From Candidatus Gastranaerophilales bacterium (GTDB lineage: Bacteria > Cyanobacteriota > Vampirovibrionia > Gastranaerophilales > Gastranaerophilaceae): a stretch of 49,046 nucleotides of DNA. The stretch is from positions 1 to 49,046 of the forward strand of contig CANPWQ010000010.1 in assembly GCA_947584965.1 (NCBI GenBank), in the 5' to 3' direction. A model generated the notes under the pieces. That model ran no database searches. It saw only the letters and a list, made by a program, of their open reading frames with translations, and was not told the origin of the DNA. Shown here piece after piece: positions 8,603 through 18,117 of this stretch (position 1 is its first letter; every line of letters begins with the position of its first letter). The position numbers and the translations under genes were made by a program.

Positions 8603-10114
8603 ATGATTAATTTTTTTAAAAGCGACAAAGGTATTATAATTTTTTTAATCGTAATATTCTTTGTAGTGCTGCCTTTTTTCTTTCTTCATCAAGGTCTTTT
8701 ACTTATAGATACGGGCAGAGAGTTTTATATCCCCTCTCAAATCCTTAAAGGAGGCGTATTGTATAAAGATATTTTTAATATCTACGGCCCCGCTTCTTAC
8801 CAATTTAATTCGCTTTTATTTTTAATTTTCGGTGAAAAGTTTAACACACTTTATTTTATGGGGATTTTTAATTCTTTGTTGATTGTTTTAACTTTATTTT
8901 CCCTTGCAAGAGAGTTCCTTAAAAAATCAGTTTCTTTTATTTTCAGTTTGATTATTATGTTTTCTCTTGTTTACAATACTTTTTTATATAACTCTAATTT
9001 ACCTTATACATTTGCAATTTCTTATGCGCTTTGCGCTTTTTTAATTTCTTTATTGTTTTTAATTAAGTACATTAAAACAAATAACGGTAATTATGCCTAT
9101 GTTTCATCATTATTCGCAGGGTTGAGCCTTGCAAATAAGTACGAATTCTGCCTTTATCCTTTAATTATGATTTACGTTTTTTCTTTCATAAAACCTTTAG
9201 GAACGAAAAACCTTTTTAAAGCCGTTTTATGTTTTCTGTTTTTCCCGATTTTATGCTTCACGGTTTTAATTTTTCAAGGATTAAATTTGGAAGATATTAA
9301 AAACAGCGCATTTTTAATTGATAAACTTGTGCATGCTCCGTCGTTAAAGATATTTTTTACTAAATTCGGAGTGTTTTTTAACTTAAAATCAATATTAAGC
9401 CTTGCAATACACGGCGGATTTTATTCCGTTTTCGGCTTTTTGCCTGCTCTTATTATTATTTTATTTTTAATAAATATTAACAAATTGTATCAAAATAAAC
9501 CTGCTTTTATTTTAACACTGACAGCGATAAGCGCATGCGCAAAATCATTATTTTTCTTAAATATCAATCACATGGGAGCTTTAATTTTCCCTTTATGCCT
9601 GCTCTGCTTGATTATTCTTATATCTCGCATGCAAAAAATTATTCCCCTTTTCCTTATCATTTTTGCCTTATTTTTTGCGTCAGAGGATTTTAAATCGCTT
9701 AAATACAAAACATATAATATAAAATGCGAAAAAGCCGATATTTTCACTTTTAAAAAAGAGGGCGAAATTATTAATACTGCATATGATTTTATTATAAACA
9801 ACACTTCTTTAAATGATAAAATAGTTATTTTGCCCGAGGGATATTTTATTAATTTTATTACGGACAGAATTGGCTCTGATATGTATTACAATTTAAGTCC
9901 GCTGTTTTATAATGACGTTTTCGGTGAAAATAAAATTATTTCCGATTTTAAAACCGCTATGCCCGACTACTTCATAATCCTGCCCATAAATAACATTGAA
10001 TACGGACAAAGTTTCTTCGGAATTGACTATGCTCAAAATTTTTATGAGATGATTAAAAAGAATTATAAACTTATTCAAAACACAAATAATATACAAATAT
10101 ACGGGAAAAACTAA
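8603..10114 (+). CDS. polytopic membrane glycosyltransferase, GT39/ArnT-like
   Basis: 503-residue protein with roughly 10-12 transmembrane segments, the first at about residues 10-28. The first periplasmic loop carries DTGREFYIPSQILKGG followed by LYKDIFNIYGP. This resembles the acidic catalytic loop and the LYxDxxxxxGP signature of GT39/ArnT-type enzymes, which take polyprenyl-phosphate-linked sugars. The C-terminal part (about 370-503) is a soluble domain. It would add sugars to a lipid, protein or glycan on the outer face of the membrane; the acceptor cannot be told from sequence. AGGA lies upstream of the ATG. The gene sits between mutS and rimO, ending exactly where rimO begins (TAAATG). 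The family call is fair and the substrate unknown. Confidence 0.72.
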   Translation: MINFFKSDKGIIIFLIVIFFVVLPFFFLHQGLLLIDTGREFYIPSQILKGGVLYKDIFNIYGPASYQFNSLLFLIFGEKFNTLYFMGIFNSLLIVLTLFSLAREFLKKSVSFIFSLIIMFSLVYNTFLYNSNLPYTFAISYALCAFLISLLFLIKYIKTNNGNYAYVSSLFAGLSLANKYEFCLYPLIMIYVFSFIKPLGTKNLFKAVLCFLFFPILCFTVLIFQGLNLEDIKNSAFLIDKLVHAPSLKIFFTKFGVFFNLKSILSLAIHGGFYSVFGFLPALIIILFLININKLYQNKPAFILTLTAISACAKSLFFLNINHMGALIFPLCLLCLIILISRMQKIIPLFLIIFALFFASEDFKSLKYKTYNIKCEKADIFTFKKEGEIINTAYDFIINNTSLNDKIVILPEGYFINFITDRIGSDMYYNLSPLFYNDVFGENKIISDFKTAMPDYFIILPINNIEYGQSFFGIDYAQNFYEMIKKNYKLIQNTNNIQIYGKN

Positions 10115-11413
10115 ATGAAAGAAATTGCACTTATAAACCACGGCTGCGCTAAAAATCTTGTAGACTCCGAATTAATGCTGGGTAAACTCGCGCAGGCAGG
10201 TTATAAAATTACTCTTGATGAAACAAAAGCGGATATAGTTATTATAAATACCTGCTCTTTTATCCATGATGCGGAAAAAGAATCGGTTGCTTCCATATTT
10301 AATATGATAAATGCCGGTAAAAAAATTATAATAACAGGGTGTCTGCCGCAAAAACACAAAAAAGAATTAGCCGAACTTATCCCCGAGGCCTGCGCTTTTT
10401 TAGGGACTTCCGATATTGATAAAATTGTTGATACGGTTAAAAATATTACTAAAAACAACATGACAGATTATGAAGTGTGCGATATACCCGTATATAAATA
10501 CCCTGAAGATATTAAACGCCAGCAAATTACCATGGGGGCAAGCTCATATATTAAAATTGCCGACGGGTGCGACTTTAACTGCGGTTATTGCATTATACCT
10601 CAGCTTCGCGGACCTTACAGGTCAAGAAAAATCGAAAATATTATCTCGGAAGCCCAAGAACTTGCTGATAAAGGTACTTCTGAAATCGTTTTAATAGCGC
10701 AGGATACAACAAGCTACGGGAAAGATATCTACGGTAAGCCCGCTTTAATTGAATTATTAACAGAGCTTAATAAAATCAAAAACCTTAACTGGATTAGAAT
10801 TATGTACACTTATCCGTCATTACTGACTGATGAGCTTTTATTTACAATTAACAAACTTGATAAAGTTGTTAAATATATTGATGTACCGCTCCAACACGTC
10901 AGTAAAAATATGCTTTCCGCTATGAACAGGCCCGTTATGGATAATAAAGCTCTTATTAAAAAAATTCGCAAAATTATTCCAAACTGCGCGATAAGAACTA
11001 CATTTATAACAGGCTACCCGACTGAAACCGAGGCTGATTTTAATGAGCTTTATGATTTCATTAAAACAATGAAACTGGATAGAGTAGGTGTTTTTGAGTT
11101 TTCTAAAGAAAAAAATACTAAAGCCTGCTCGCTTAAACCGCAAATAAATGCAAAAATTAAAAAACAAAGAAAAAATATACTTATGAAACTACAGCAGGAA
11201 GTATCTGCTTCAATCAATGAAAAATTAATCGGCAAAAATATTGATTGTATCGTTGAAACTGTTGACTCCGACGGCAAAATAACCGCCCGCTCGTATAAAG
11301 ACGCACCTGAAGTCGACGGACTCGTTTATATAGATACAAAAACTCCCGCAATTCCGGGTGATATTATCACCGTTAAAGTTACGGGAGCTTCCGAATACGA
11401 TTTATTTGCTTAA
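10115..11413 (+). CDS. rimO: ribosomal protein S12 methylthiotransferase RimO
   Basis: Radical SAM enzyme that adds a methylthio group to the conserved aspartate of ribosomal protein S12. The N-terminal UPF0004 domain binds one 4Fe-4S cluster through Cys11, Cys47 and Cys76 (NHGCAKNLVDSE, NTCSF, TGCLPQ). The radical SAM CX3CX2C is Cys152, Cys156 and Cys159 (DGCDFNCGYC). A TRAM RNA-binding domain ends the 432-residue protein. The NLVDSE segment favours RimO over the tRNA enzyme MiaB. It begins with zero spacing after the glycosyltransferase stop, and its last 12 nt overlap the convergent protease gene. Confidence 0.95.
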   Translation: MKEIALINHGCAKNLVDSELMLGKLAQAGYKITLDETKADIVIINTCSFIHDAEKESVASIFNMINAGKKIIITGCLPQKHKKELAELIPEACAFLGTSDIDKIVDTVKNITKNNMTDYEVCDIPVYKYPEDIKRQQITMGASSYIKIADGCDFNCGYCIIPQLRGPYRSRKIENIISEAQELADKGTSEIVLIAQDTTSYGKDIYGKPALIELLTELNKIKNLNWIRIMYTYPSLLTDELLFTINKLDKVVKYIDVPLQHVSKNMLSAMNRPVMDNKALIKKIRKIIPNCAIRTTFITGYPTETEADFNELYDFIKTMKLDRVGVFEFSKEKNTKACSLKPQINAKIKKQRKNILMKLQQEVSASINEKLIGKNIDCIVETVDSDGKITARSYKDAPEVDGLVYIDTKTPAIPGDIITVKVTGASEYDLFA

Positions 11414-13051
11414 TGCTGATTTCTTTTCTCTTGTTGTTACTTTTAAATTTGTACTAACCACTCTTTGTTTTCTGTATTTTGATATTCTTCTGTCTTTTAT
11501 TGCTTCAGGATTATTTCTAATAATATTATCTATTACCTCTTTTTCTTCATTAGGTTTATCCAGTCTATAGTATACATTAGCAAGTTTTAACGCAATTTCT
11601 ATATCAGTTGGATACGTTTTATTTAATAAAATTAATTTACTTTTTGCCAGCTCTGTTCTATTTAAACGATAATCTATAAATGCTTCTAATGTTTGTGTAT
11701 CTTTATCATCATTTATATTAGTTGCATAATTTAAATATTTTTCCGACTGTTTATAGTCCCTCATTTTATAATAATTAACCGCTATATTGTATAAAACTAC
11801 AAATTGATTACCTAAATCATTTACTATTAAAGGAAATGATTGAGTTAAAATGTAATTCGAACGCTCATACTGCTTTCTATATCCTAAGTCAATTGCCAGA
11901 TTGACCAATTGAATTATATTTCCGCCATTATTTCTTAACTGTTCCAAATTTCTTTGTATATCTAACTCAAAATTCTCACCCGGATAATAAGTTAATATAT
12001 TATGAAAATACATATCTCTCATTTCCAATGGTGTTAAAGGTTTATCTATTACATCGGGTATCATATTATATATTGCTTTTAATGTATTTTTATCCCTTTC
12101 TGAAATTTCTTTATAATTAGTTTGAGAATTTATAACATCTCCATCAAAATACATAACATCATTAGGATCCGAACTATGCCCGAATAAACCTAAAGCATGC
12201 CCGATTTCATGCATAGCAAGACTTTTCAAACCGGCATCTTGATATATATTTCCATCCGCATCTCTATTTTTTAACTTTATATCAATTTTGACCAGTTGAT
12301 TATTTTTTATCTGCGGAACTGTATTTCCCGATTTTTGATTTTTAATATTATTATCACTTATTTTATCGGTAAATTCTACCGTTATTTTTGCCGAGTTATC
12401 CTTTACTTCTCTAAATACTATATCTTTATTGAACTGTGACTGCCATTCATCGAAAGCAGATTTTACATCGGCGTAATAATTTTGAGGTACGGAGGAATTT
12501 GTTTTTATGTTATATGTTATTGGCTCTGATTTATTCCACCTTACTAATTTATCTTCATATAACACATTATCAATATAATTAGGACCTATTTGTTCATTTA
12601 ATTTCCAGCGCATTTGTTCTAATGCTTTTTCAGCTACTTCATTAGCCTTATCACAATCATCTAACCATGCTATTTCATATAATGCTTTTTGATTTTCAAG
12701 TGTAGCAGGCATTTTGGATAATGCTAATGCTTTATAATAAATTGATTCATAATCATGCGGAAGTGCATTTGCTACAGCATCAAACATTCTTATTGCTTTT
12801 TCATATTGACCTTGTTCATAATATTGTTTACCTTTATTCATTTGATATTCAGGTAAACTTTTGGATAAATAACCTTTAAATCCGATTATCAAAAATAGCA
12901 GTATTGCGAATATCAGAAGTGTTATTAATATTGTTCTTTTTTCTTTTTCTTTCTTTTTTGTATTTTCTGCCTGTCCCTTATTTTGTTTTTCTTGTGTCTC
13001 TTTTGTATCTTGATTTTGTTGAGGCTCTTGAAAATTGTTTTGTTCTTCCAT
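11402..13051 (-). CDS. membrane-anchored TPR protein with metzincin-type zinc protease domain
   Basis: 549 residues. Residues 1-39 are a charged, Gln/Lys-rich cytoplasmic tail, about 40-58 form one transmembrane helix, and 70-150 hold TPR-like repeats. About 170-320 form a matrixin-like domain with the zinc motif HEIGHALGLFGH (281-292: His281, Glu282, His285, His291 by metzincin rules) and a Met-turn candidate at Met300 (DVMY). From 380 to 510 further TPR repeats follow. Zinc ligands and the catalytic Glu are intact, so activity is plausible; the protease domain would face outward. It lies 15 nt after scpB with a strong AAGGAG site, so it is the last gene of the smc-scpA-scpB transcript. Its job there is unknown. 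Confidence 0.82.
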   Translation of the reverse strand: MEEQNNFQEPQQNQDTKETQEKQNKGQAENTKKKEKEKRTILITLLIFAILLFLIIGFKGYLSKSLPEYQMNKGKQYYEQGQYEKAIRMFDAVANALPHDYESIYYKALALSKMPATLENQKALYEIAWLDDCDKANEVAEKALEQMRWKLNEQIGPNYIDNVLYEDKLVRWNKSEPITYNIKTNSSVPQNYYADVKSAFDEWQSQFNKDIVFREVKDNSAKITVEFTDKISDNNIKNQKSGNTVPQIKNNQLVKIDIKLKNRDADGNIYQDAGLKSLAMHEIGHALGLFGHSSDPNDVMYFDGDVINSQTNYKEISERDKNTLKAIYNMIPDVIDKPLTPLEMRDMYFHNILTYYPGENFELDIQRNLEQLRNNGGNIIQLVNLAIDLGYRKQYERSNYILTQSFPLIVNDLGNQFVVLYNIAVNYYKMRDYKQSEKYLNYATNINDDKDTQTLEAFIDYRLNRTELAKSKLILLNKTYPTDIEIALKLANVYYRLDKPNEEKEVIDNIIRNNPEAIKDRRISKYRKQRVVSTNLKVTTREKKSALSK

Positions 13052-13066
13052 ATATATCTCCTTTTA

Positions 13067-13582
13067 TTATTTATTTAATTCCAATACTTCCGATAATTTT
13101 TCGGGTTCCAGTTTTGATAATATTTCAGAATTACTTTTTATTTTAAAATATTCTGCAAATTTAGGCGTAGTTTTTAAGTTATATGAACGCCCGTTTTTAT
13201 CTTTCTTTTTGCTGATTAAACCTTTATCCATAAGCTCTTGAACATGCTCATAAGCTGAGGCTCCGCGCAAATCCTTTAACAAAGATTGTCTAATAGGCTC
13301 TTTTAATGCTATGACGGTTAAAGTTTTTAACACAGCATTTGATATATCTATGGGACATAATTTTTCCACTATATCCATATATTCATCTTTTACTTGGAGT
13401 ATATAACCGTTTTCATCGTCTATTTCCAGCGCACCGTCACGGGAAGAATAATCCATGATTAATGAAAGCATTGCATCTTGTACTTCTTGTTCATCAACTT
13501 CAAGGATTTTTGCTATTTCCTTTAAGTCAACGGCTTTCCCCGTTACAAATAATACAGCTTCAATTCTTGATTTTAATTCCAT
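13067..13582 (-). CDS. scpB: segregation and condensation protein B
   Basis: Winged-helix kleisin partner that dimerises and binds the ScpA linker in the SMC-ScpAB complex. The 171-residue protein begins MELKSRIEAVLFVTGKAVDL, close to the family opening, and has the LKTLTVIALKEPIRQSLLKDLRG segment typical of the first winged helix. The second winged helix (about 90-150) ends in KNGRSYNLKTTPKFAEYF. It starts 8 nt after scpA with a GGCGG ribosome site. It is shorter at the C terminus than many homologues, but complete across both winged helices. Confidence 0.93.
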   Translation of the reverse strand: MELKSRIEAVLFVTGKAVDLKEIAKILEVDEQEVQDAMLSLIMDYSSRDGALEIDDENGYILQVKDEYMDIVEKLCPIDISNAVLKTLTVIALKEPIRQSLLKDLRGASAYEHVQELMDKGLISKKKDKNGRSYNLKTTPKFAEYFKIKSNSEILSKLEPEKLSEVLELNK

Positions 13583-13590
13583 TTTACCGC

Positions 13591-14454
13591 CTATGCCGTT
13601 TCTTCCATGCTATCTTGTGATGGCGATTTTTTTATAACATATAAATCAGAATAAAACTCTTTCTGCTCTAAATCAAAGTCGCTTTCTGCAGTTAAAAATA
13701 ACAACGATATATAAGCTGTTATTTTATCCAAACCCAACAGAGTCAAAGTATTTAATTCCACTTTTTCTTCTTTTTCAAAAATTTTTATAAGGTTCTCATG
13801 CAGAATTTTTACTCCGCTTTCAATGTATTCCTCTTGCGCAAGATTTATTATATCATCCGATGACATATTTTTATAACTGTGAACACGCCTTTTTGCACGC
13901 TCTAAAGAATTTTTTAGTGCCTGCTTTTTATCAAGTTCTTCATAAAACTCTAACTGTCGAATTAAATCTTTTAAAGTAACAATTCTGTTTCTGTTTAGTT
14001 TTATGCTTTTTCTTCGCTCTATTATTTCATTTAACGGTATTACATTATCGGGGTAGTTTTGATAATACATATCATCATCAGGAGGCATTTCATCATCATC
14101 AAAAAATTGTTCATCATTTGAATGTACTTCAAATTCCATAGGGTCAAGCCCTACCAGTACGTTGGATTTTAACTTCAGCAATACTGCAAGAAAAAATAAT
14201 GCTCTGGAGCTCGTCCTTAAATTGTTTGAATGTGTTTGCGCTAAATGAAGCATGTATTTATTTGCAATATCAGCAATATCTATGTTCCAAGGGTCAATTT
14301 TGCCCTGTTTTGCCATTTGAACAAGTATTTCTATACCATCCGTTTCTTCCTGCGGACTTTCTATTATTGCTTCAGCATCAAATCCCAAATCTTTTTTATA
14401 AGATTCGGTTGAACTGTCTATGTAAAAACTATTTGTATCCTTTGGATTTAACAT
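13591..14454 (-). CDS. scpA: segregation and condensation protein A (kleisin)
   Basis: Bridges the two SMC heads and closes the ring. The 287-residue protein has a variable N-terminal stretch of about 40 residues. The conserved kleisin core follows (GIEILVQMAKQGKIDPWNIDI, then SRALFFLAVLLKLKSNVLVG). An acidic linker (about 125-150, DDDEMPPDDD) probably binds ScpB, and the C-terminal winged helix contains LTLLGLDKITAYISLLFLTA. It starts 4 nt after the smc stop, with AGGGA of its ribosome site inside the end of smc. The order smc-scpA-scpB is tightly packed, implying matched expression. Confidence 0.94.
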   Translation of the reverse strand: MLNPKDTNSFYIDSSTESYKKDLGFDAEAIIESPQEETDGIEILVQMAKQGKIDPWNIDIADIANKYMLHLAQTHSNNLRTSSRALFFLAVLLKLKSNVLVGLDPMEFEVHSNDEQFFDDDEMPPDDDMYYQNYPDNVIPLNEIIERRKSIKLNRNRIVTLKDLIRQLEFYEELDKKQALKNSLERAKRRVHSYKNMSSDDIINLAQEEYIESGVKILHENLIKIFEKEEKVELNTLTLLGLDKITAYISLLFLTAESDFDLEQKEFYSDLYVIKKSPSQDSMEETA

Positions 14455-14458
14455 TTAC

Positions 14459-17400
14459 TCAGTCCCTAAATTTGACACCTGTTACGTGGGTTTTTCCATG
14501 TTCTTTTTGAGTTACACCTATTGTCCTATTAGCTGATTCTACCATAGATTTCTTGTGGCTGACTACTATAAATTGCGTATTTTTTGATTGCTCCTGAATC
14601 ATATCCGCAACTCTGTTTACATTGATTTCATCAAGGCTTGCGTCTACCTCATCCAGCGCATAAAACGGTGCAGGCAGATATTTCTGGATTGCAAATACCA
14701 ATGCCAATGCAGTTAATGACTTTTCACCGCCGGACATTGCTCCTAGCTTTTGTTTTTTCTTATCTCTGTGCTGAGCTTCTATTGTTAAACCGCCCTCAAA
14801 AGGATTTTCAGGATTTTCCAGTACCAGCATTCCCTCACCCTCTGATAATTGAGCAAATATTTCTTTAAAATTATCATTTATATTATTAAATGTTTTTAAA
14901 AATGTTTCTTTTTTTACCTGCTCATAGCCCGTCATTTTTGCTAAAATTTCTTTTCGCTCATTAGTTAAAGTCGCAATTTGCTCTTTTTTCTCATCCTGTT
15001 TAGCTTTTACTTCATCATAGGCTTGTATAGCAAGCATATTAACGGGTTCCATTTCCTCCATGCGCTTTTGCAACCGCTGAATTTTACCCGTTATTTCTTC
15101 AGTTGATATTTCAGTCGGCGTAAGGGTATTTATATCAATTTCATTTGCTTTAAGCTCGTTTCTTACTTCTTCTAACTGCGGTTCAAGTTCACGTCTTCTT
15201 GCTTTATATGCTTCTACCTGCTCATTTAATTTTTCTATTTCGTTATTAATCTTATTCTTTTGAGTTTCCGCATTTAAAAGCTCTTCCTGAATTAAATCAC
15301 GCTGTTTTTGCAGTTCTAACAGTTTTTCACCGAGCGTCTTTATCTTTTCTTCAAGTACCTGCGCTTTTGCTTCTATTTCTTTTATTTCATCCGCAAATTT
15401 AATTTTATCCGCCTGCGCTGTTTCATTATCTTTTAACAGTTTTTGGATTTGATCTTCTTTTGTTTTTATAAATAACTCATTGAAATCAATATCTCTTTTC
15501 ATTTCATTGATTTCATTATTAAACCTTAATATTTTATTTTGATATTCTTTTATTTGATTTTCAATGGCAGAAGTCATTTCTTTAAGTTTTTTAAGCTCAC
15601 CCTCTGACATTTTGCTTTCAATTTCCGCAATTTTGTCTTGAAGAATTACCATTTTTTCATTTAAGGCTACAAGTTTTTCTTCATATTTTTCAAGTTTTTT
15701 CTCAATACTTTGAACTTTTGGTTCACTCTCTTTAATTGTTTTATTGTATTCTTCTATTTTTTGTTCATTATTTTGCGAATTATTATTAAGATTATTCAGT
15801 TCTATTTTAGCGCTGTTTAAGGCTGTCATTGTATTTGAGTAATTAGCCCTTATTTTTTCACGTTGTGATTCAAGTTCTTCCCTTGTTCTTTCAAGTGCGG
15901 AATACTGTTTTTGCAATTGAGCAAAGCGTTCTTTGTATTTATCAAGCTCCTCATCTTGATTTTGGCTGAATTTTAGTCCGCTTGACTGTCTGTCACCACC
16001 TGTTATAGCTCCGGATTTTTCAAATAAACTTCCGTCCAGCGTTACTAAACGGTATTTTCCTATCAATCTTTTTGCACTGTCGTAATCTTCAACAATTAAA
16101 GTTTCACCAAGTGCATAATAAAAAACATCTAAATACTTGTCATCAAAATCCACAAGGTTTATTGCGTAATCGACAACTCCTTTTTCTTTAGGCATTCTTA
16201 AACTGTTCGGAGCTTTTTTCATTCTGTTTAAGGGCAAAAATGTAGCTGTGCCTGCTCTTGAGGATTTCAAATAATCTATACAATGTCTTGCTGTTTCTTC
16301 ATCATCAACAACAATATTTTTCATTCTTGAACCCATTGCTACTTCAAGAGCTGTTGAATGTTCTTTATCAACACTGCCTAATTGCAATAACGGGGCATGT
16401 ACTCCTTTTATTTTAGCTTTTATTATGCTGTCTATACCCCTGCCAAGCGTTACTTCTTCATTTGCAGTTTTTTGAGCTTCCAGCGTTATTAACTTCCTTT
16501 GCGCCATTTGCACATCATGCATTAAATCAGATAACTCATTTTTATTTTTATCTAAATTGTATACGACATTTTCCTGCGCTATTTTGCACGATTCCATCTC
16601 TTTGGTCAATTCTTCAACTTGAAGCGCAAGTTTATCTTTATTATCTTTATAATTTGTTTTAAACGCATTTAATTCAGATAAAGATTTTTTTGCATTTTCA
16701 ATATCTTTCTTATATCCGGCAAGCTCGGTTTCTAAAGGCAGACTTTCATTTCTTGTATTCCATTCTTCTTCTTTTAATTTTTCGAGTTCTTTTTTTAAAT
16801 TGTTTCTTTCTTCAATTTGTTTATCTGCATTTTTATTTAATCCGGAAACTTCTTCAAGAATTTTTGCAAGTTCTGATTCCTGCACTTTTATATTTTCTTC
16901 TATCGCTTTTATTTCAGCTTTTTTTTCTTCAATTTTTAAATTGATTTTTTCAATTTTTTCTTTATTATTTTCTATTCCGTTTTTAGAGTTTTCAATAGTT
17001 TTTAAATTATCGTGGATGGTTTTTTCAACGGAACTTATTGCCATTTCTTTACGCGATATCTGACCTTTTAATTCTTCTAATTGCTTTTTTGTTTCGATTT
17101 GTTCGGCTTCACCGTTATTTTTTACAAGCTCTGATATCTCATTATGACGTTTTTTTATTTCAATTAAAGAGTCCTCGAGTTTTTTTAAATTTTCTTCTTC
17201 TTCTTTCTTCTTTTTATTTGCGTCGAGAATATTTTGATGAGCAAGCTCTAAATTTCTTTTCAAATCAAAATATTTTACGCTCGTTATTTGACTTTCAAGC
17301 TGTACTTTTTCCGTTTTTAATTTTTGATATTTTAAAGCAGTTTCTTTTTCACTCGCAAGACGCATTATGGTTTCATCTATCTGAGTTAAAATTAAATTAG

Positions 17401-17956
17401 CATCATCAACACGTTTTTCAACAGTTAAAAGTTCTTCCTGTGCTTTTTCAATTCTTCTGTTAAAATCAGCAACCCCTGCTATTTCATCAATTATTCCGCG
17501 CCTGTCTTTCGGAGAGCAGTTTGTTATACTCATAACATCATTTTGCATCATGACATTGTAACTGTTGGGTGTTATTCTGTATTTTTCAAGTTTGGAATGT
17601 ATATCAGTAAGCGTAGACGTCTTATCATTCAAATAATATGTACTGACATATCCTTGAGTGGATTTTTTTAATTTTCTTGCAACGCTGATTTGTTCTTCTT
17701 CATTGTTTTCGGGAGCAAATACAACTTTAACAAATGCTTCATTTTTTTTTGTATGTGTGGAAATAAATTCCGAAACCTGCTCCATACGCAGATTTCTTGC
17801 ACTTGCAAACCCGAGCGCAAATAAAATTGAGTCTATGATATTACTTTTTCCCGAGCCGTTCGGACCTGCGATTGTCGTAAATCCTTTTAAAAACGGGATT
17901 GTCATATCATTTGCAAATGATTTAAAATTGTCGACTTCCAGTTCTTTTATATACAA
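14459..17956 (-). CDS. smc: chromosome partition protein Smc
   Basis: 1165-residue SMC ATPase that compacts and separates chromosomes. The N-terminal head has Walker A GPNGSGKS (31-38). Long coiled coils (about 165-490 and 660-1000) flank the hinge (about 500-650, around KGVHAPLLQLG and GGDRQSSGLKF). The C-terminal head has the LGAMSGGEKSLTALAL signature and Walker B YALDEVDASLD. The start is TTG at 17956: an in-frame TAG lies eight codons upstream, no ATG lies between, and translation from TTG gives the family opening MYIKELEVDNFKSF. First gene of smc-scpA-scpB-protease, divergent from pilT. Confidence 0.97.
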   Translation of the reverse strand: MYIKELEVDNFKSFANDMTIPFLKGFTTIAGPNGSGKSNIIDSILFALGFASARNLRMEQVSEFISTHTKKNEAFVKVVFAPENNEEEQISVARKLKKSTQGYVSTYYLNDKTSTLTDIHSKLEKYRITPNSYNVMMQNDVMSITNCSPKDRRGIIDEIAGVADFNRRIEKAQEELLTVEKRVDDANLILTQIDETIMRLASEKETALKYQKLKTEKVQLESQITSVKYFDLKRNLELAHQNILDANKKKKEEEENLKKLEDSLIEIKKRHNEISELVKNNGEAEQIETKKQLEELKGQISRKEMAISSVEKTIHDNLKTIENSKNGIENNKEKIEKINLKIEEKKAEIKAIEENIKVQESELAKILEEVSGLNKNADKQIEERNNLKKELEKLKEEEWNTRNESLPLETELAGYKKDIENAKKSLSELNAFKTNYKDNKDKLALQVEELTKEMESCKIAQENVVYNLDKNKNELSDLMHDVQMAQRKLITLEAQKTANEEVTLGRGIDSIIKAKIKGVHAPLLQLGSVDKEHSTALEVAMGSRMKNIVVDDEETARHCIDYLKSSRAGTATFLPLNRMKKAPNSLRMPKEKGVVDYAINLVDFDDKYLDVFYYALGETLIVEDYDSAKRLIGKYRLVTLDGSLFEKSGAITGGDRQSSGLKFSQNQDEELDKYKERFAQLQKQYSALERTREELESQREKIRANYSNTMTALNSAKIELNNLNNNSQNNEQKIEEYNKTIKESEPKVQSIEKKLEKYEEKLVALNEKMVILQDKIAEIESKMSEGELKKLKEMTSAIENQIKEYQNKILRFNNEINEMKRDIDFNELFIKTKEDQIQKLLKDNETAQADKIKFADEIKEIEAKAQVLEEKIKTLGEKLLELQKQRDLIQEELLNAETQKNKINNEIEKLNEQVEAYKARRRELEPQLEEVRNELKANEIDINTLTPTEISTEEITGKIQRLQKRMEEMEPVNMLAIQAYDEVKAKQDEKKEQIATLTNERKEILAKMTGYEQVKKETFLKTFNNINDNFKEIFAQLSEGEGMLVLENPENPFEGGLTIEAQHRDKKKQKLGAMSGGEKSLTALALVFAIQKYLPAPFYALDEVDASLDEINVNRVADMIQEQSKNTQFIVVSHKKSMVESANRTIGVTQKEHGKTHVTGVKFRD

Positions 17957-17987
17957 TTTTGATGATACCCATGCCTAGACATTTTTT

Positions 17988-18016
17988 ATTACACAACAAA
18001 TACACGTAATAGTCAA
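17988..18016 (-). promoter_or_regulatory. candidate smc promoter
   Basis: On the minus strand TTGACT (18016-18011), an exact 17-nt spacer, TGTAAT (17993-17988). The predicted start near 17981 gives a 25-nt leader before the TTG start codon. Confidence 0.65.
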
Positions 18017-18054
18017 AAACTTTACATAGATTAAAATTTTTAATGTAAAATTGT

Positions 18055-18082
18055 TTGTTTCATTTAAAAAAAGTTATATACT
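18055..18082 (+). promoter_or_regulatory. candidate pilT promoter
   Basis: TTGTTT (18055-18060), 16-nt spacer, TATACT (18077-18082). Transcription from about 18089 would give a short leader holding GGGAG (18105-18109), the ribosome site that selects the ATG at 18118. Confidence 0.55.
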
Positions 18083-18117
18083 GTTTGTATGTCCGATAAA
18101 TTTTGGGAGCTTTTAAA

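Noticed and set aside
11402-11413. 12-nt overlap of rimO and the convergent protease gene as a sign of frameshift
   Set aside because: Both ends look natural in length, and short convergent overlaps recur in this window (deoC, purB).
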